Shown here one piece after another: positions 58,814 to 64,000 of a stretch of 64,000 nucleotides of DNA. The stretch's first letter is position 1, and each line of letters begins with the position of its first letter. Under the pieces are notes generated by a model. It was not told the DNA's origin, did no database searches, and saw nothing but the letters and a program-made list of their open reading frames with translations. Location of the stretch: NCBI GenBank assembly GCA_025458905.1, contig JALORN010000001.1:62001-126000 (forward strand), in the 5' to 3' direction. Source of the DNA: Steroidobacteraceae bacterium (lineage in GTDB: Bacteria > Pseudomonadota > Gammaproteobacteria > Steroidobacterales > Steroidobacteraceae). The position numbers and the translations under genes were made by a program.

Positions 58814-59983
58814 TCAGACGGGTACGGCAGCCGGGTTGTAGGCCATGATACCCAGCGACTCGGCGCTGACGTGCCGCCCGGGCTGGAAATTCTCGCTGCG
58901 CCCGGAATGGTAGGTGCGCGCCGTCTCGCGCGACTTGAGCATCACCCAGGTGGTGCGGGACTGGCGCGCCTCGACGTAGCGCTGCAGGGCCTCGTCGAGC
59001 GAGCCGGCCGCGGCGAAGGCGCGCGCGAGCAGCATGCCGTCCTCGATGCCCATCGCCGCGCCCTGCCCTAGGAACGGGAGCATCGGGTGCGCCGCGTCGC
59101 CGAGCAGCGCGACGCGACCGACGGTCCAGCGCTCGAGCGGCTCGCGGTCGAACAGCGCCCACTTGATCAGCCCCTCCGGCGGGGTGTGTCGGATGATGGT
59201 GCGTACGTCCTCGTACCACCCCGCGTACTCGGCGAGCACCTCGTCGACGCTGGCACGGATCGACCAGCCTTCCTCGGCCCAGTCGTCACGCTCGCAGAGC
59301 CCGACGAAGTTCACCAGCGTGCCGCCGCGCAGCAGGTAGCGCGTGAAGCTGCGGCCAGGCCCGGTCGAGAGGCAGGAGGTCGGGCGGATGATGCCCGGCG
59401 GCAGGCTCGCGACCGGCACGAGGCCGCGGTAGGCGATGTAGCCGGTGAACTTCGGCCGCTCGGCGCCGAACAGCGCCGTGCGCACCCTCGAGCGCAGCCC
59501 ATCGGCGCCGATCGCGACGTCGGCCGTGACGGCGGCGCCGTTGGCGAAGCGCAGGTGCACGCGACGGCCGTCGTCGTGCAACGTCTCGAACGAGTGCCCG
59601 AGCACGATCGCGTCGGGATCGTGCGCGAGGATCGCCTCGGCAAGCGCGCCGTGCAGGTCGGCGCGGTGCACCTGGTAATAGGCGGCGCCGTACTTGTCGA
59701 GCATGTCGTGGCCGCGCGGGATCTCGACCGTCAGCTCGCCGGTGCGCCAATGCTTCACGCCACCGCGCTCGGGCCGCATGCCGATGCGCTCCAGCACGCC
59801 CTGCAGGCCGATCGCGTTCAGCACGTGGGTCGCGTTGGGGCTCACGGTGAGGCCCGCGCCGACCTCGCCGAGCCGCGGCGCCTGCTCGTAGACGCGCACG
59901 CGGAACCCGAAGGTCTGCAGGGCGCGCGCCGCGGTGAGACCCGCGATGCCGGCGCCGACCAAGGCGATGTCCATCTGTCGCAT
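58814..59983 (-). CDS. FAD-dependent monooxygenase (salicylate hydroxylase-like)
   Basis: A 389-residue class A flavin monooxygenase. IALVGAGIAGLTAARALQTFGFRVRVYEQAPRLGEVGAGL (~5-45) binds FAD; VAIGADGLRSRVRTALFG (~160) is the DG motif; VALLGDAAHPMLPFLGQGAAMGIEDGMLLARAF (~285-317) is the GD motif. Substrate likely an aromatic ring, unassigned. The start is uncertain: ATGs at 59995, 59983 and 59974 all lack a good ribosome-binding site; 59983 gives MRQMDIALVG. Confidence 0.88.
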   Translation of the reverse strand: MRQMDIALVGAGIAGLTAARALQTFGFRVRVYEQAPRLGEVGAGLTVSPNATHVLNAIGLQGVLERIGMRPERGGVKHWRTGELTVEIPRGHDMLDKYGAAYYQVHRADLHGALAEAILAHDPDAIVLGHSFETLHDDGRRVHLRFANGAAVTADVAIGADGLRSRVRTALFGAERPKFTGYIAYRGLVPVASLPPGIIRPTSCLSTGPGRSFTRYLLRGGTLVNFVGLCERDDWAEEGWSIRASVDEVLAEYAGWYEDVRTIIRHTPPEGLIKWALFDREPLERWTVGRVALLGDAAHPMLPFLGQGAAMGIEDGMLLARAFAAAGSLDEALQRYVEARQSRTTWVMLKSRETARTYHSGRSENFQPGRHVSAESLGIMAYNPAAVPV

Positions 59984-60172
59984 GCGGACGATCATGCGTG
60001 AGGCGCGCGCGGATCCCGCCGATCGGCGCCGACACGATCCACATCGTGGCCACGCGGCAAGTCCCACGCCGCTGGTTGCGAGCCTGCGGTCCGGCGCGCG
60101 GCCGCTGCACGGACGCAGGCCGTCCCGGCGCTTGGCGTCCCGGCCGGCATCCGGTCCGACAGCGGCGCGTGC

Positions 60173-60636
60173 TTGCGGCAGCCACGAGCATCCGCGACGC
60201 TCCCAGCGATCCTCCGAACCCTCGACCGGAACCGCACATTGGAAGCGAGCGGCCTCGATCTCTTCACGCGAGCCTCGGGCTGGCTGCTGGTCGCAGCGCT
60301 CGCAGGCACGATCTGGCTGGCCCGCCGACGGCCGCGCGCGCTGCTGCATTACCTGCTCGGCTGGGGTCTCGCGACCCTCACCTGGTTCCATCTCTGGTAC
60401 CCGATGCGCGGCGGGCTGCTCGGGCGCACGCCAGAGTCGGGCCTGTGGATCGCGACGCTCGCCTGGGCGCTGCTGCTGGTGCAGCTCGCCGTCGGCCACT
60501 GGATGCTCTCGGGGGCTGGGCGCGCCGGGCGCGGGACGGTACGATTCCACCACGGAACGATGCTCGCGATCGTGGGTCTCACGACGCTGCACGTGCTCCT
60601 CAACTCCGTCAGCCTCCACTCGATCTTCCGCCCCTC

Positions 60637-60640
<4 letters not shown>
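60173..60640 (+). CDS. Small polytopic membrane protein, unknown function
   Basis: A 155-residue frame with three or four hydrophobic segments (e.g. WLLVAALAGTIWLA, LHYLLGWGLATLTWFHLW, LWIATLAWALLLVQLAVGHWML and TMLAIVGLTTLHVLL). The first start is a TTG without a ribosome-binding site, so the true N-terminus may lie further in, e.g. the TTG near 60239. Its stop overlaps the uvrA start (ATGA), suggesting coupled translation. I cannot assign a family. Confidence 0.55.

Positions 60641-64000
<3,360 letters not shown>

Overview
The window is about 70% GC and densely coding, with short gaps and many 1-4 bp start/stop overlaps. It looks like a chromosomal segment of a high-GC proteobacterium. A gammaproteobacterium of the Steroidobacter/Nevskia type is my best guess, based on a large TonB-dependent receptor with a VTVTARKREESLQDVPIS plug, a PhoX-family protein, a PEP-CTERM protein, YgiQ and a double-length UvrA. 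This placement is inference; there is no rRNA or other marker here.

Layout. 1-7.3 kb (minus strand): most of a hup-type uptake [NiFe]-hydrogenase operon, hupS-hupL-hupC-(orphan HigA-like regulator)-hupD-hupF-hupG-hupH-hupI-hupJ-hupK'. The small subunit carries the six-cysteine signature of oxygen-tolerant membrane-bound hydrogenases. Three copies of one palindrome, GTAACG-N5-CGTTAC, lie in the cluster: two in tandem upstream of hupS and one just upstream of hupD. 7.6-9.8 kb: a small membrane protein and the glutathione-dependent formaldehyde pathway (adhC-fghA). 9.9-19 kb: mostly metabolic housekeeping genes (NmrA-like, RraA, ketopantoate-reductase-like, nitroreductase, RidA, Dps, VOC dioxygenase) and two MFS transporters. 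19.1-20.8 kb: a DUF1838 protein and a secreted hypothetical protein.

20.8-23.9 kb is a decayed island. It holds a broken vapC toxin gene, a truncated MFS gene, a glyoxalase-like gene and an AraC-type regulator split by one in-frame TGA. Two related intergenic repeats bracket the last two genes. 24-28.4 kb: an exported catalase-peroxidase, a PEP-CTERM protein, a tRNA with CAU anticodon, a glutathione S-transferase and a DUF1330 protein. 28.7-36.3 kb (plus strand): TonB receptor, PhoX-like protein, DUF2799 lipoprotein, quinone-oxidoreductase-like enzyme and an XdhC-like protein.

36.3-49.5 kb: an exported SDR coupled to a phytanoyl-CoA-dioxygenase-like gene, three alpha/beta-hydrolase proteins (two with His where the nucleophilic Ser should be), HrpB helicase, YpfJ-type metallopeptidase, an M19 dipeptidase, nitroreductase, FAD oxidoreductase and an aminoglycoside-phosphotransferase-like protein. 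49.7-60 kb: DJ-1/PfpI protein, CIA30 protein, YgiQ, an Asp/Glu racemase-family enzyme divergent from a MarR regulator with a clear palindromic operator, a cation-diffusion facilitator coupled to inorganic pyrophosphatase, a second M19 protein lacking expected metal ligands, RNase T2 and an FAD monooxygenase. The window ends inside a UvrA protein that starts a third nucleotide-binding domain after a complete UvrA unit.

How the genes work together: the hydrogenase operon is the one clear multi-gene system. HupS and HupL are the catalytic pair, HupC passes electrons to the quinone pool, HupD is the maturation protease, and HupF to HupK are assembly factors tuned for work under oxygen. Much of the rest is oxidative or aldehyde detoxification (KatG, Dps, AdhC/FghA, GST, nitroreductases) and nutrient acquisition.
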